Of a stretch of DNA of 64,000 nt, positions 21,267 through 32,523 are shown in pieces (positions within the stretch are counted from its first letter, which is position 1; every line of letters begins with the position of its first letter). This DNA comes from Macrosoma leucophasiata (lineage: Eukaryota; Arthropoda; Insecta; Lepidoptera; Hedylidae): positions 10,141,501 through 10,205,500 of the forward strand of contig JAWQUS010000032.1 in assembly GCA_036365455.1 (NCBI GenBank), given 5' to 3'. Both the position numbers and the translations under genes were made by a program. The notes beneath the pieces were generated by a model. That model was not told the DNA's origin, searched no databases, and worked only from the letters and a program-made list of their open reading frames with translations.

Positions 21267-21812
21267 TAAGGCTAGGTTCAACCATCTTATTTTTACTTTA
21301 ACAATTTTTTAAAAGTTAAAATAAGAGGGTTGGAATTGTGTTAATGAGGGTGTGGAATGGATGTTAAAGTACCGATTAATAAGTAAAAAAATTAGTTTAA
21401 CCATTTGAAAATTGTTAAATGACGTCACAGTTATGTCACATATCTACTAATCGTAATTGATCAAACTACGTTGGCTAATGTTAAAATTAACCTCAATTAT
21501 CTGTCAGATGATGAGGGAATCTGTCAACCCTGATAACTTTAATATGCTAAACTAAACTGCGGGTGCGACTACTTTCCAATCAGAGTTAACGTAAATGTCT
21601 TATTTTTTTTTTATGGAATTGGTAAACAAGCAATCCAGTTCACATTGATGTTAAGTGATAACTGCAGCCTTAAAAAGACCAAGGACAAAATGCAGATGCG
21701 TTACCACTGCTGAGGCCTAAGGTGTTATGCCTCTGTGCCGGAAATGTCACTGTAATTTTTAAATTTGACAAACACCATAACTTTAACAAATATATAGGTA
21801 TAACCGAACCTT
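21267..21812. mobile_element. Possible DNA element with weak terminal inverted repeats, carrying family A
   Basis: The left text CTAAGGCTAGGTTCAACC and the right text GGTATAACCGAACCTTAG are imperfect inverted repeats. No clear target duplication was found. An antisense, 5'-truncated family A copy lies at 21608-21755 inside. The element call is an inference from the ends only. Confidence 0.3.
21608..21755 (-). mobile_element. Family A, partial
   Basis: TTTTTTTTATGGAATTGG at the A-tail side, then the ACATTGATGTTAAGTGATAACTGCAG block and GCCTCTGTGCCGGAAAT. The 5' half is missing. Confidence 0.75.
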
Positions 21813-22218
21813 AGAGTCAATGGAGAAGATCTAATACTTGTACAATATTATTGTTTCAAAGTATTCCTTCCATGCATAAGTCCGCTAACTCACTTGGCAA
21901 TCGCACCAAAATGCCATTTACAGTCGATAAAAAATATCAAAAGCTCACATTGGAAAAGTTCCTCGAATATTCGGAAAGTTGGTTCGAGACGAAGCTTTTA
22001 TCGGTCGTAGATTCCTAGAATGAATTCACTTCGCCATTAAAGTTTTATTTATTGTGTATGATATAATTTTTGGATATAGTCACGAAGCTTCTAATCCGGT
22101 CGGATTATTGAAAGAGTTCGATTTGAATTCTTCGATTTAGAAGATTGGGAGGCACTGGCTACAGAAACTTAGTTTTGCCTTAGAACTTGACTCATTAATT
22201 TTTTTTATTAAATAACGG
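21813..22218. other. Unassigned AT-rich sequence
   Basis: Nothing recognised. Confidence 0.3.
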
Positions 22219-22230
22219 ATAATACCTGCC

Positions 22231-22594
22231 ATGAAGCGCGCATGGCTCCGCGGCTGGTGTAGATCGTAAGCGATCTACTCGGTTAAGCGATACGAGCGCG
22301 GTCGGGAGTGTGATGGGTGACCGCTAGTGGCAAACTAAAATGCGCGTTTCCATCCTTCGGAGGGCACGTTAAGCCGTCGGTACCGGTTGCTATCGATAAA
22401 TAGCAGTCGTTAAACCTTGTCGAAGACCTTATGGGCGGTTTGAAAACATCCGATAGCGCGTTGGCCACTTACCCGTATCTCCACCAACCCCCATTGAGCA
22501 GCATGGTGGAGTAAGCTCCAGGCCTCCCCCCAAAAAGGGGAGAGACTCGTGCCCATCAGTGGGACGTATAATGGGTTGCCTTTATTATATTTAT
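22231..22594 (+). mobile_element. 5S rRNA-like SINE (family B), complete with target duplication
   Basis: The head covers 22231-22335. Its order and words follow an animal 5S rRNA: a GATC-containing hairpin region, GGTTAAGC, then CGCGGTCGGGAGTGTGATGG and GTGACCGC, corresponding to the A box and C box of the 5S internal promoter. The body and RTE-like end follow to an ATT/TAT tail. Flanks are ATAATACCTGCC (22219-22230) and ATAATACTTGCC (22595-22606), one mismatch. The element is non-coding and probably moved by a LINE. Confidence 0.85.
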
Positions 22595-22606
22595 ATAATA
22601 CTTGCC

Positions 22607-23051
22607 TGCTCAATAGCTGAGCTACCAAAGCCTCACATCCGAGCGCATCTGGTGCCAGTGAACGACACCCATTGAAAACTTATCAATAGTAATGCAAACA
22701 ATGATTATTTCCATGTTTCTCTAAATAATTTTTATTTGAACTCACTTGCCAGAGTAACAATGTGCTCATAAAAGTGATGTCAACCGAGTTTCATAATTGT
22801 CCTCAGGTAATAGGAATGTCCACTACTTGCAAGTTTGTCTCGAGGCATGATAGCAAGCACACGAGATAGTATTTTGATTATGCCACCGATTGGGCTGAAT
22901 CAATCAAGGGAATTTGCAAGCAGGGATACCAGCTTCTTTGTCTCTCTGCCGGCAATTCCCCGTTACATCCGATAGGCAGTACATGCAAGACGCGTTTGTT
23001 TATGTATGAATATTGGTTAAAAAAATGTCTCATTCGCTAAACAGCTTTTTT
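22607..23051. other. Unassigned sequence
   Basis: Nothing recognised on either strand. Confidence 0.3.
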
Positions 23052-23722
23052 ACTGGTGATAGAGCTCCAGTGACGGAGCTCGCGGATTTAGGCACCGCTG
23101 CATTACCTAATATCTCTCTTCAGTCGTTCACCTCACTGCTGAGGATCCAGGCTCCTTTTGAATTTGTCAACCAGCTGTCTCCATCGGTTTCGTTCCGTCG
23201 CTTGGTGTATTGCAGTACTAAGTGGTATCTCTAGCTCCTGCGATACCTGATCCGCCCACCTTTTGGGACTGCGGCCTCTGGGTCTCGTCTCTTTCCCTCC
23301 ACTTTTCCAGTAATTATTAGGCGTTCCAAGTTTTTATCACCTCTGCGAGCAATGTGGCCAAAGTATAGCAGTATACGTTGCAAGCAGGTTGTAGACAGAC
23401 GCTGAGAATTTTCAATTTTCAATTCTTGCAGGATCGAGATGTTTGTGCAGTGGGCTGTCCATGGTATCCTCAACATTGTATACTTCATTTTATCCTAATA
23501 TACTTGCCGCTAAATGGTAGTGTTCAGCACGTCGTTCCGGTCAGGTGGTAATGTACGGCCCTGTAATTTCCGGCACAGAGGCATAACACCTTAGGCCTCA
23601 GGAGTGGTAAAGCATCTGCATTTCGACCTTGGTCTTTGCGTGGGTGTCTATAGGCTGCAGTCGTCACTTACCATCAATGTGAACTGAATGCCTGTTTGCC
23701 ACTTCCATTACATTAAAAAAAA
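23052..23722 (+). mobile_element. Family A, full length, split by a LINE fragment
   Basis: The 5' part is 23052-23113 and the 3' part 23494-23722, ending CACTTCCATTACATTAAAAAAA. An antisense RTE-like LINE end (23114-23493) separates them, with CCTAATAT duplicated at 23106-23113 and 23494-23501. Confidence 0.85.
23114..23493 (-). pseudogene. RTE-type LINE C-terminal fragment nested in family A
   Basis: The minus strand encodes LRIPWTAHCTNISILQELKI, then a LQRILLYFGHIARRGD block and LERLIITGKVEGKR. This is the C-terminal third of an RTE-type LINE ORF beyond the polymerase core. A frameshift occurs near the RRDPEAAVPKGG text; the expected tail continues in another frame to about 23120. It is 5' truncated and cannot be active. 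The same clade is represented at 5965-6250. Confidence 0.8.
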
Positions 23723-23989
23723 CAGATGGTTGAAGGTCGACCTAGGATTGTAGACCATTAAATCTCCGAATTATTTCTCATCGTTACAAGCCAGCAATAT
23801 GCCATCCATCCATCCATCTAAATAAGCACCAGTTGTTGGTTCCCAACAATTTGTAAACTAAACAAAACCGATTGTTACTTTAATAATTTCAAAACATCAT
23901 AATACTTTCTTTTGTCCGGCTTACGATAAGAAACAATGTTTGCACTGTATTGAAGCGAGTCTGCAGAACTGGGTCGCCGATATTAGGGT

Positions 23990-24130
23990 ATTTGGCAAAA
24001 TTACTTTCAGTACTATACTTACCGTTATCACACTCGCCCAATGTGTTAGGGCATCATAAGATCGATACTCAGATATCGTGCATTGGTTTTATAGCTACTG
24101 TTATGACGATTCGGTGAAATGTGGTTGGTG
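23990..24130. repeat. Diverged direct repeat L, copy 1
   Basis: Similar to 25030-25180: both hold GGCAAAATTACT/GGTAAAATTACT, TACTTACCGTTATC, CAATGTGTTAGG and a GGTTTTA..AGTTATGA block. About 1 kb separates them, with the ATCGAT-rich MITE between. Confidence 0.55.
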
Positions 24131-24376
24131 AGCCATGTGTGAACAGAGTTTAGTTTAGTTTTAATTTTTAATTATTTTCTGCCGTATTTTAAAATAAAAA
24201 ATAAATACGGAGTAAGTGTCGAGACAAATTTCAACATAGTACCAGATTTGATTTTTATTTGCAAGGTTTGTACAAAAGAAAAATAAGTTGAACAAAAACT
24301 TGTGAAGACAGATAATAATATCATTATGGACTGTCTCAATAACATAGTAGTAGCTAACTTATTTTTACTCTGTACA

Positions 24377-24721
24377 TAGTGTTGCTAAACTATCGATAGT
24401 TGCGCTATCGATAGTTGACCTCGAAAAATAGTCGATAGCGCGATAGTACTATCGAAAATATCGACATGCTGCAATACTATCGATACTATCGATAGTATCG
24501 ATAGTCAAAAATAAGCTATACTATTGCCAAAGATCAATAGTATCGATAGTATTGTTATAAACACTATCGATAATATCGATAGTATGCATGTCAATAGTAT
24601 CGATGGCTTCGATAGTATTGTTTCGATAGTATCGATAGTATTATCGCGCTATCGACTATTTTTTCGAGGTCACGATAGTTCACAATACTATCGATAGACA
24701 ATTACTCTTGCAACAACACTA
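24377..24721. mobile_element. Foldback MITE made of ATCGATAG palindromes
   Basis: 345 bp with inverted ends TAGTGTTGC / GCAACAACACTA and flanking CTGTACA (24370-24376, 24722-24728). Inside, ACTATCGATAGT-type words occur many times, and the two halves (CTCGAAAAATAGTCGATAGC and its complement) form a long hairpin. The GTGTTGC end and a duplication of 7-8 bp fit the hAT superfamily, but that is an inference. No transposase. Confidence 0.75.
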
Positions 24722-25029
24722 CTGTACAAGAGGTGAAAGAGTTTTTAAAGTTGGAAATGATACACAAGTAATATAAATACTCGTAAGCATAATTTAAAAT
24801 TTGTTTATTCTTAGTGAAGTTCTTGATTATATATTTGTATAGTTAGTAAACAGACATAAGATGTGTATCTATTGTTATTTATTATAGATGCCAAAAATAA
24901 CTTATGTTTTGAAAACTTGCACAAAGGATAATACCAGAAATAACTTGGGCTAATCCTTTTTTCGTTAATAAACATTTTTTTCTTGCAGAAACACCCAAGA
25001 GGCAATCTACACAAATGGATTGCTTAAAT

Positions 25030-25180
25030 CGGCGTTTTTGGTAAAATTACTCTTAATATGATACTTACCGTTATCGTGTTCGTTCAATGTGTTAGGCCAT
25101 TTATAGATCAATATTAAGATTTCGTGTCCTGGTTTTACAGTTATGATAATTTTGTTAAATTCAATCGTTATGGTGCTTAA
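25030..25180. repeat. Diverged direct repeat L, copy 2
   Basis: Partner of 23990-24130 in the same orientation. Non-coding. Origin (segmental duplication or transposable element) is not resolved. Confidence 0.5.
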
Positions 25181-25369
25181 ACGGCTTTGCGTCAATGTAA
25201 ACAATACCAAACGTCTTATAATAATAGTTATACATATTGCCGATCTAACATGTAGCTTTGCAGAGATTACAGCTACATTATTTTCAAGAAAAAAATAAAA
25301 ATAATCGCTTACACTCACACCCCTATATTATATTTTACTTTTTTAGCTAGTTTCGTAAGTGAAATTGAA

Positions 25370-25485
25370 AAATGCTTACACTCACTCTAACATTTCAACA
25401 CAGCTCTACATTAAATTTTTCCTTGTGTCGTAGGTGCCTTTGTACTCACAACATATACACAAACACCTAGACCGCAGATTATTTT
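25370..25485 (-). mobile_element. SINE family F, decayed 3' part
   Basis: CTTGTGTCGTAGGTGCCTTTG, then CAACATATACACAAACACC, matches the 3' body of SINE F at 35095-35300. The head is lost. Confidence 0.5.
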
Positions 25486-26381
25486 AACATATTTTTTCTA
25501 TAAATACAATTAAAAAAATAAATATCTCTGGGCTTCTATTGAACAAAAGTAAGGTATACGCTTGAAACATTTACAGAATATTTAGTATTCCTATTCGGAC
25601 TAAAAATAAGAAATAATATAAAATAGATATTTAACGAGGACTCTCATTCAACAAACGTGATTTTTGTGTCTTTTTTCTAGACGGTCGCACGGAACCACAT
25701 GTTCAACGCATACTTTGTAATGATTAATTCTCTTTTTCTGTGAGATATGTGTAGACTCAACCAACAGCCAAGACCGCCCAGTTAAAATATATTGAACGTC
25801 TTCTATACCGTTTAATGCGAATTAGTTTTCATTTAGCACAAAGATCCGAACAAAGGACAAAACGGTACCATCAAGGTAAAGTAAGTTACAACCTTATAAA
25901 ACAAGGGTTGATGTGGGCAAAGCTTTTGTTGGAGACACGATCGATTAGACCCTTTTGATTAACAGGTTAATTCCAAATGAAGCCCTCCGATTTATCTCGA
26001 AGTCCTTCTGACACTTTCCCAATTTATCACGCGCAGACTTTCCTGGATTGCGCGGGTAATAAATGATTGCGAAATAAAATTATGTGTATTCATTCTAAAT
26101 GATTGACGTTATAGATTTGAACGTCTTTAGCACTCAAAGACAAATAAAGGACATCGGAGCTTGAAACATTGTTAGCTGATTCTATTAACAAAAATATATA
26201 GACAAATTCCATTTGTTTGTTTATCATCACTGACTCGAAAGACAAGAGTCTTCCCCACCGTTGGACACAACAGGGTTGTGCATCATTTTGGGAAGAATAT
26301 GCAATAAAGTTGTGACATAGTGTATGTTACTACTATGAGAACAATAAGAGAGTTACTATTTACCCTTTTAAATACAAAAAA
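25486..26381. other. Unassigned AT-rich sequence
   Basis: No gene, RNA or clear family member recognised. Confidence 0.35.
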
Positions 26382-26577
26382 TATTGAAATTAAACTTGCG
26401 GATTTTCTCGCGTATACAACACTCCTAAACTTCTTCTTACACCCGACGTTTCGCTCGCTTTCCAGCTATCGTGGTCACGGGCAGACTGTAGCTGGAAAAC
26501 GACCGAAACGTCGGATGTAATAAGAAGTTTGGGAGTGTTGTATACGCGAGTAAATCCGTAAGTTTAATTTCTACAAT
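26382..26577. mobile_element. Foldback element (about 85-bp arms)
   Basis: The left arm from ATTGAAATTAAACTTGCGGA through CGACGTTTCGCTCG to TTCCAGCT is mirrored on the right from AGCTGGAAAACGACC to GTAAGTTTAATTTCTACAAT. A spacer of about 22 bp contains ATCGTGGTCACGGGCAGACT. Short ORFs in it arise from the palindrome. Class unknown. Confidence 0.75.
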
Positions 26578-26744
26578 GTATGAAGCTCGCGAAACCCTAC
26601 GAAAAGTTAAAAAATATTGAGCCATCTGTGAAAATAGCCCCTTATTGCCTGTAGAGTAATCTATCAGATTATATAAAAATCTCCATCTTCCTTTTTCCTT
26701 TTGAAAGAGGATTAGTGTAACATTGCAAAAGTTTTCAAGAAGAA

Positions 26745-26852
26745 GAACATTTTTAGGCAATACTGTTAGAAGAATGATGAATGTAAAAGAGGTGCGAGAG
26801 GCATGTAAGGAAATTTGGCGCTCTACGCTCTCTGACTACTCATTAAGCAATC
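26745..26852 (+). mobile_element. LINE family D, sense 3' fragment
   Basis: Sense strand codes RRMMNVKEVREACKEIWRST and LSDYSLSNLA, a diverged version of the family D ORF end. Confidence 0.6.
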
Positions 26853-26955
26853 TAGCGTGTAGATACAAACAAAAAATATATTTTAATGTGTATAAAATAA
26901 GTATGGAATATAAAAAAATATCAATCAAATCTTTCGAATTCCCTAATTTTGATAT

Positions 26956-27403
26956 CATCATCATCATCATTTCAGCCAAAAGACGTCCACTGCTTAACAA
27001 AGGCCTCCCCCAAAGAATGCCACGACGAACGGTCCCGGGCCGTCCTCATCCAGCGATTGCCCGCGACCTTCACCAGGTCGTCGGTCCACCTCGTGGGGAG
27101 CCTGCCTACGCTTCGTCTTCCGGTACGCGGTCGCCACTCCAGAACTCGTCTGCCCCAACGGCCGTCAGTTCTGCGAGCTATGTGCCCTGCCCAAAGCCAC
27201 ATCAGTTTCGCTATTCGGTGGGCTATGTCGGTTACTTTGGTTCTCATGCGAATCTCCTCATTTCTGATTCGATCTCGCAGAGAAACTCCGAGCATAGCCC
27301 TCTCCATTGCTCCCTGAGTGACCTTGAGCCTTCTTATGAAGCCCATAGTGAGCGACCACGTTTCAGTTCCGTATGTCATCACTGGAAACACACACTGGTC
27401 ATC
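26956..27403 (-). pseudogene. RTE-type LINE, 5'-truncated C-terminal ORF with target duplication
   Basis: The minus strand reads DQCVFPVMTYGTETW, a RAMLGVSLRDRIRNEEIR block, WAGHIARR and TRWTDDLVKVAGNRWMR, ending QWTSFG before the stop. This is the C-terminal domain of a lepidopteran RTE LINE ORF, beyond the reverse-transcriptase core. The frame stays open, and the end is followed by a (GAT)n tail. AATTTTGATAT is duplicated at 26945-26955 and 27404-27414, so the insertion is 448 bp. The plus-strand frames here are shadows. A decayed relative lies at 56430-56585. Confidence 0.9.
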
Positions 27404-27414
27404 AATTTTGATAT

Positions 27415-28377
27415 ACTTTTCTTTAATTACTAGCATTGCCTTCAAAATAACGGCCAGCCTTGCATCGTTAAATATAACTGTACGAGCCTAGCAGATATTT
27501 CATCTTTTATAGTAGCAACCCTAATATAAAACCAGCATTGTATGACGAGCCATAAACCGTTAGAGATACGTTCATACGTCACGTTCTACGATATAACGCG
27601 AAATTAATGTGATCCGACATGGACGTGACGGTTTTGTTGGCTTTATGGGGTAACTGTCGATGTATGACTTAGTATTTTTTTCATAAAAATGACAGATTGA
27701 TTTATTTTTACTATACAGACCCACCCCAGCTTCGCATGGAAGCGTATTATGTTGAAAAGTATTAAAAAATCTTGCGTTCTACTCAGAATAATCCTCATAC
27801 AACTTTCATCAATACTTCTGTTTCTAAAAAATATATTAAATTCTTCCACTCCTGAATGAGTGACAGACAGACAATTCGAAGCTAAATATTATTTATCCTT
27901 ATTAACAATCTTATACGAACTAGTTAAAACTGATACAAAAGACTGATCGTAATGTTGGAGTTCGGATGAAGTTTATTTGTTCTCCAAAATCTCAATTAAG
28001 CTATTTTACTTGTTTGTGTTTAATGAGTTTGTTGTTATAAGTAATAGTTCTAATTGAAGTTATTTCATAGACAATCGACGCCGATGGCGTAGATGGTTGC
28101 ATGATATCATTTATCTATAGCTTATTTAGTAGAATCGAGAATGTCTGGACTGACTTCGATAATTTTGATTTTAAAATATATGTGAAAGTCCAGGACAGGA
28201 TTAAAAGTTGCGAAAATATAAAATAACAATACTTTTGATTTCCGTCCCGTATTTCAGATTATTTTTTTTTAAACTGATTGTACGGCTATGGATTTGACGT
28301 TTATTATATGACAGAATATTTACTTAGTCCTACGGGTCAGCTAGTTTCAATATTAACTGAGGTGAGTTATATGTTAC
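27415..28377. other. Mostly unassigned; possible old Helitron-like piece
   Basis: Around 27710-27885 text such as CCCAGCTTCGCATGGAAGCG and GAGTGACAGACAGACAATTCG has the style of decayed Helitron-type repeats, without intact ends. The rest is AT-rich and unrecognised. Confidence 0.3.
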
Positions 28378-28795
28378 TACTGATGGTAGAGCTCCAGTGA
28401 CGGAGTTCGTGGGCGTAGGCACCACCGCATTACCTAATATACTTGCCGCTAAATGGTAGTGTTCAGCACTATCGTGTTCCAGTCAGGTGGTAATATACGG
28501 CTCTGTAATTTCTGGCACAAAGGCATAACACCTTAGGCGTCAGGAGTGGTAACACATCTGCATTTTGACCTTGGTCTTATGGTGAGATTCATAGACCGCA
28601 CTACGATTTTACTTTGAGCAAAGTATGCTTAGAACTGTCAGAAATGTATGGGTTTTGACAGTTCGAAGCGTACTTTGCTCGAAAGTAAAGTCGTAGTGCG
28701 GTCTATGAATCTCGCCCTTAGTGTGGGTGTGTGGGCTGCAGTCATCACTTAACATCAATGTGAACTGCATGCTCGGTTGCCACTTACATTACATT
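28378..28795 (+). mobile_element. Family A, full length, split by a PIF/Harbinger-type MITE
   Basis: Sense copy from ACTGATGGTAGAGCTCCAG to CCACTTACATTACATTTTTAA. The 138-bp MITE at 28580-28717 separates CCTTGGTCTTA from GTGTGGGTG, which are contiguous in the copy at 20637-20919. Confidence 0.85.
28580..28717. mobile_element. PIF/Harbinger-type MITE, TTA target duplication
   Basis: 138 bp, nearly all inverted repeat: left GGTGAGATTCATAGACCGCA, right the complement of GGGCGAGATTCATAGACC. TTA is duplicated at 28577-28579 and 28718-28720, checked against the empty site in a sister family A copy. A three-base TWA duplication is the PIF/Harbinger mark. No coding sequence. Confidence 0.85.
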
Positions 28796-29048
28796 TTTAA
28801 AAAGTGTCGTGTAGTTTTAACCAGCTATGTGCATTGTGCATTAAGTGGTACCATGCATGTGTTTAACATGGGCATGTAAAGGATGTTAAATATATATGTT
28901 TTGTACATCATTAGTATCGGGAACCTTCACACCTCAAAATTATATCTCTTAGCGCTCAAATAAGATGTCGTGTTGTTTTCATTAACAGATATTTTTCTTT
29001 GGGTTATAAGAGACAAGGAGCAAGCATGCTGTTCATTTTTATGCTAAA

Positions 29049-29232
29049 CTAGCAGTTGCCCGCGGCTTCGCCCGCGTGGATGTCGTTTTATAAATAACTA
29101 AGTAGCCTATGTTCTTTCTCAAAGTCAGCTCTATCTCTGTACCAAATTTCATTAAAATCGGTTCAGTCGTTTGGGCGTGAAAAGGTAACAGACAGACAGA
29201 GTTACTTTCGCATTTTTAATATTAAGTAGGGA
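29049..29232 (-). mobile_element. Non-autonomous Helitron, intact ends
   Basis: Minus strand: A|TCCCTACTTAATATTAAAAA at the 5' end (29232), GACAGACAGACAG complement and AACCGATTTTAATGAAATTT inside, then a hairpin of the form CGCGGGCGAAGCCGCGGGC, AACTG and CTAG|T at 29052-29049. Start TC, end hairpin + CTAG, and insertion between A and T with no duplication define Helitrons. 184 bp, no ORF. Confidence 0.85.
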
Positions 29233-29509
29233 TGAATAATGTAAGGATCTTAAAAAAATAATAATTTGCTGGAGTATTGCTACCTCTAAAGCCTTTTGAT
29301 TTCTTCGCCTCAGTGTCGAAATATTACCGTCTAACCGGATTAGAAAACTAACATTTGGCAGCAGAAAGATAATGCGAAGACGTTGTTGATCCTCAGTGAT
29401 GGAATTTTACAACCAGTCTTAACGTATATCTGTAAAAATGAATCGCTAAATGTGTGACTCGAGAACGGTTGGACCTATTTCGCTTATTCTTTTTGTGTTG
29501 TATTTATAA

Positions 29510-29829
29510 CTAGCTGCGCCCGCGACTGCGCCCGCGTGAGAATTTATGATTGTTCAGTATCTACCCGGACGAAGTCGTGGGCGCAGCTAGTATAAAAGTA
29601 GCCGAAGTTACTCCTTATTATATCAGCTATCTGCCAGTGAAAGTCCCGTCAAAATCGGTCCAGCCGTTCCCAAGATTAACCTCGCCAAACAGACAGACAG
29701 AAAGATAAAAATTGTAAAAAATGTTGTTTTGGTTTATGTACCGTGTAAACATACATATGCATTTAGTAAAAAGCGGTTATTTTTATATTACAAACAAACA
29801 CTCCAATTTTATTTATTTGTAAAGATAGA
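29510..29829 (-). mobile_element. Non-autonomous Helitron, second type, intact ends
   Basis: Minus strand: A|TCTATCTTTACAAATAAATA at 29829, GGAGTGTCTGTTTGTAATAT, AAATGCATATGTATG, a GTCTGTCTGTTTGG block, and 3' end GGGCGCAG-CTAG|T at 29510. A second GC-rich hairpin block (GGACGAAGTCGTGGGCGCAG) lies inside, so two ends may be fused. A third copy starts at 63964 at the window's end. Confidence 0.8.
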
Positions 29830-29989
29830 TTGTTCAGACAAAGTTAGTATGATAGAAAAAAAATAGTAAGTTGTTCGAAAAATAAGAAATTTTATGAAAA
29901 CTAAACAACCATATTCACTTTTCTAATATAAACCTTATGACGCTTGAAGTAACGGTCAGTCGTCAATGATATCGGTAGGAATTGATGAC

Positions 29990-30617
29990 TAAAACCGGAC
30001 AAGTGCGAGTTCGACTCGCGTGGTGAGGGTTCCGTAATTTAAATAAATATTTTCGAAAATATTACAGATTTAAAATGCAGGGACATAGCGGTTACGGAGG
30101 TACCGGGGGTTATATTATTAAGAATTTTCGATTTAATTTGAATACTCCAACTTCTCATAGATTTTCCAGTAATCTATAGGCAAAGAACTATTTTCCACAT
30201 TTTTTTCAAAATTTTAAGTTCAGTAGTTTCGGAGATAGGGGGGGGGAATGGTCAATTTTCGTCAACTCAAACTAAAATAACTTCAAATTTGTGTATGCAA
30301 AAATTATAAAAAAAATATATCTGAGATGCTAACAACAACTTCTGTCATTTGATATGTCACACGATACAGTTTACGATTTTTTTTTTAAATTTTCTGTTTT
30401 ACCCCCCCAAAGTGCCCCCCCCTGTTTAAAATTTATCATTTTACTTAACGTGTTCATCTTTGGGTTACCAATTTACATATATGCATCAAATTTCAACTCA
30501 ATCGGTCGAGTAGTTTCAGAGCAAATTGGCTGTGACAGACGGACAGACAGACAGACAGACGCACGAGTGATCCTATAAGGGTTCCTCTTTTCCTTTTAAG
30601 GTACGGAACCCTAAAAA
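29990..30617. repeat. Dispersed repeat bounded by GGGTTCCGTA / TACGGAACCC
   Basis: Begins AAAACCGGACAAGTGCGAGT, with GGGTTCCGTA at 30027-30036 and its complement TACGGAACCC at 30602-30611. Inside are CAATCGGTCGAGTAGTTTC and a (GACA)n run. The layout is widespread in moth genomes. The inverted ends suggest a DNA element, but no target duplication was identified. Confidence 0.6.
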
Positions 30618-31163
30618 TGGCATCAAATTTGCAGTAATAATCTACATTGTGACCTGTGCGAAGTAGGAGCGGGTTGCTAGTTACTAATATATATAATCTT
30701 TTCCTATCTCATTGATGGTTGACAAAATTGATCTAGTGCGGTGAATTTTCACGGTAATATTGTGAAGGACAGAGAAAGGTATTAAGATCACCCCTGGCAA
30801 GTAGCCAAAACTAGTTTCGTAGGTTATTCTCTCGTGGTAAAATAGTGAAAGGCACAAAAACGTGGAGCTTAGTGCTGGTAAGCTTAAAATATCAGCTGTA
30901 TAAATATCACTTCACTTTTTGTAAGCTGTTTGACATAATTGAACTAATACTAATGTGATCTTGGGATTTCGAATTAGAATTTGCGGAGTCGATTGCAAAA
31001 AATACGATAGTAGGTAGTATTATTTCAATAAATATTTAATACATACTTCTTTGGCTTATGCGCGACCAGCAGGTTGAGTGAGGCACAGGTATATAGCTTG
31101 TACTGTATATATACTCTATACATGTGCGCGCGTATGGTGTGTGTGTGTGGATTTGTGTGTGTG

Positions 31164-31170
<7 letters not shown>
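30618..31170. other. Unassigned AT-rich sequence before the GT tract
   Basis: Nothing recognised. Confidence 0.3.

Positions 31171-31259
<89 letters not shown>
31171..31259. repeat. (GT)n microsatellite, about 44 perfect repeats
   Basis: An 89-base uninterrupted GT run, preceded by imperfect GT/TA repeats from about 31137. It can adopt left-handed DNA and is expected to be length-variable. The long histidine/threonine or valine/cysteine frames across it are artefacts. Confidence 0.99.
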
Positions 31260-31262
<3 letters not shown>

Positions 31263-31891
31263 CGTATGAGAGGAAACTGCAAATCTTTCATTTAGGATGT
31301 TAGGTCGGTTGGAATATAGGATAAGCATACAAACCTCAACACATATTTTCTACTTTAAAAACAATTCTGTTATAAAATATTGCGGGATATTTTTTTCAGA
31401 TAAAATTTAATTATTGGTAATTCACATAATTTGGCGTTTGTCAACCGATCCATTAAAATTTAAGAACTTACAAAGTTTCAACTAATTCCATTGCTTCGTC
31501 TTTTCATCATCTTTTCATTTAGATAAAAGGTTATTAAATGTTATATTGACTAACACTTAAATATGATAAAATTGTAGTTATGATCAAGGAAATACTGGTT
31601 CGTAAAAGGAAAAGTCGAGGACAAAAGCATGTGGAGCGATTAAGCCAAGTATCCAAAGGATTACGATTTCGACCCAGTTTGACGCATGGAGGTTAGGACG
31701 ATGTGAATAGAAATTTTTCTATGAATAACATACTACGCTGTGACATAAAAATGTTCAATGTTTTTACTCGGATTCAGCTTTATCCTGCGTCCGTAAATAT
31801 TAGTCATGTAAACTATCTTTTTTTAGTGCAAAAATGGATGTTCTGAATATTGTATGCTTATCACTGTTATATCTCGTTTTTTTGTCATGTA
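31260..31891. other. Unassigned AT-rich sequence
   Basis: Nothing recognised. Confidence 0.3.
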
Positions 31892-32119
31892 AGGACGGTA
31901 GCCTATAGACACCCACACAGACAGACCAAGGTCAAAATGCAGATGCGTTACCACTCCTGAGGCCTAAGGTGTTATGCCTCTGTGCCGGAAATTACAGGGC
32001 CGTACGTTACCACCTGACCGAAACACGATAGTGCTGAACACTACCATTTAGCGGCAAGTATATTACGTAATGCGGTGGTACCTTCGCCCGCGAGCTCCGT
32101 CACTGGAGCTCTACCACAA
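31892..32119 (-). mobile_element. Family A, 3' truncated
   Basis: Antisense copy from ACGGTAGCCTATAGACACC to GGAGCTCTACCACAAGT. The usual A-tail segment with the TTGCCACTTCC words is missing. Confidence 0.8.
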
Positions 32120-32523
32120 GTAAAAATTAAATTATTAGCAATCATTGTTCAGTGTTTTAATCTGAATCTACAATAAGGCTCCCAAATTGATAAAAGGCTC
32201 ACTCTTATTACGTCCAAACAATAAACATTTATCAAGTTCAAATTAGTTTTCACTAACAACGAAGCAAATAATCATTTCATAAACTACTAACGTCCAAGTT
32301 GAAATAGGTTTAATTGCAGATGAAGTGATTTTCGCCCCCGTCTAATTCACAAATAGCAATTCACATTGAAAATCAAAGGTTCAGGTTCCATTAACGCATA
32401 CAAACAGGTTCAAAGGCGGTATAAAATTGCCATACATTCGTACCGTCCGACCGAGTGGCAAATACGTGGTAATCCCGGTCAACAAGCCGCTGGCGCATTG
32501 TAAATATTTGGTCTGGCTCGCTT

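Noticed and set aside
26723..27433. 236-codon plus-strand frame
   Set aside because: It lies antisense to the clear RTE LINE C-terminal frame (26972-27403) and joins a family D fragment at its start; it is a shadow frame across two repeats.
31025..31328. Histidine/threonine- and valine/cysteine-rich frames
   Set aside because: They are translations of the GT microsatellite, not proteins.
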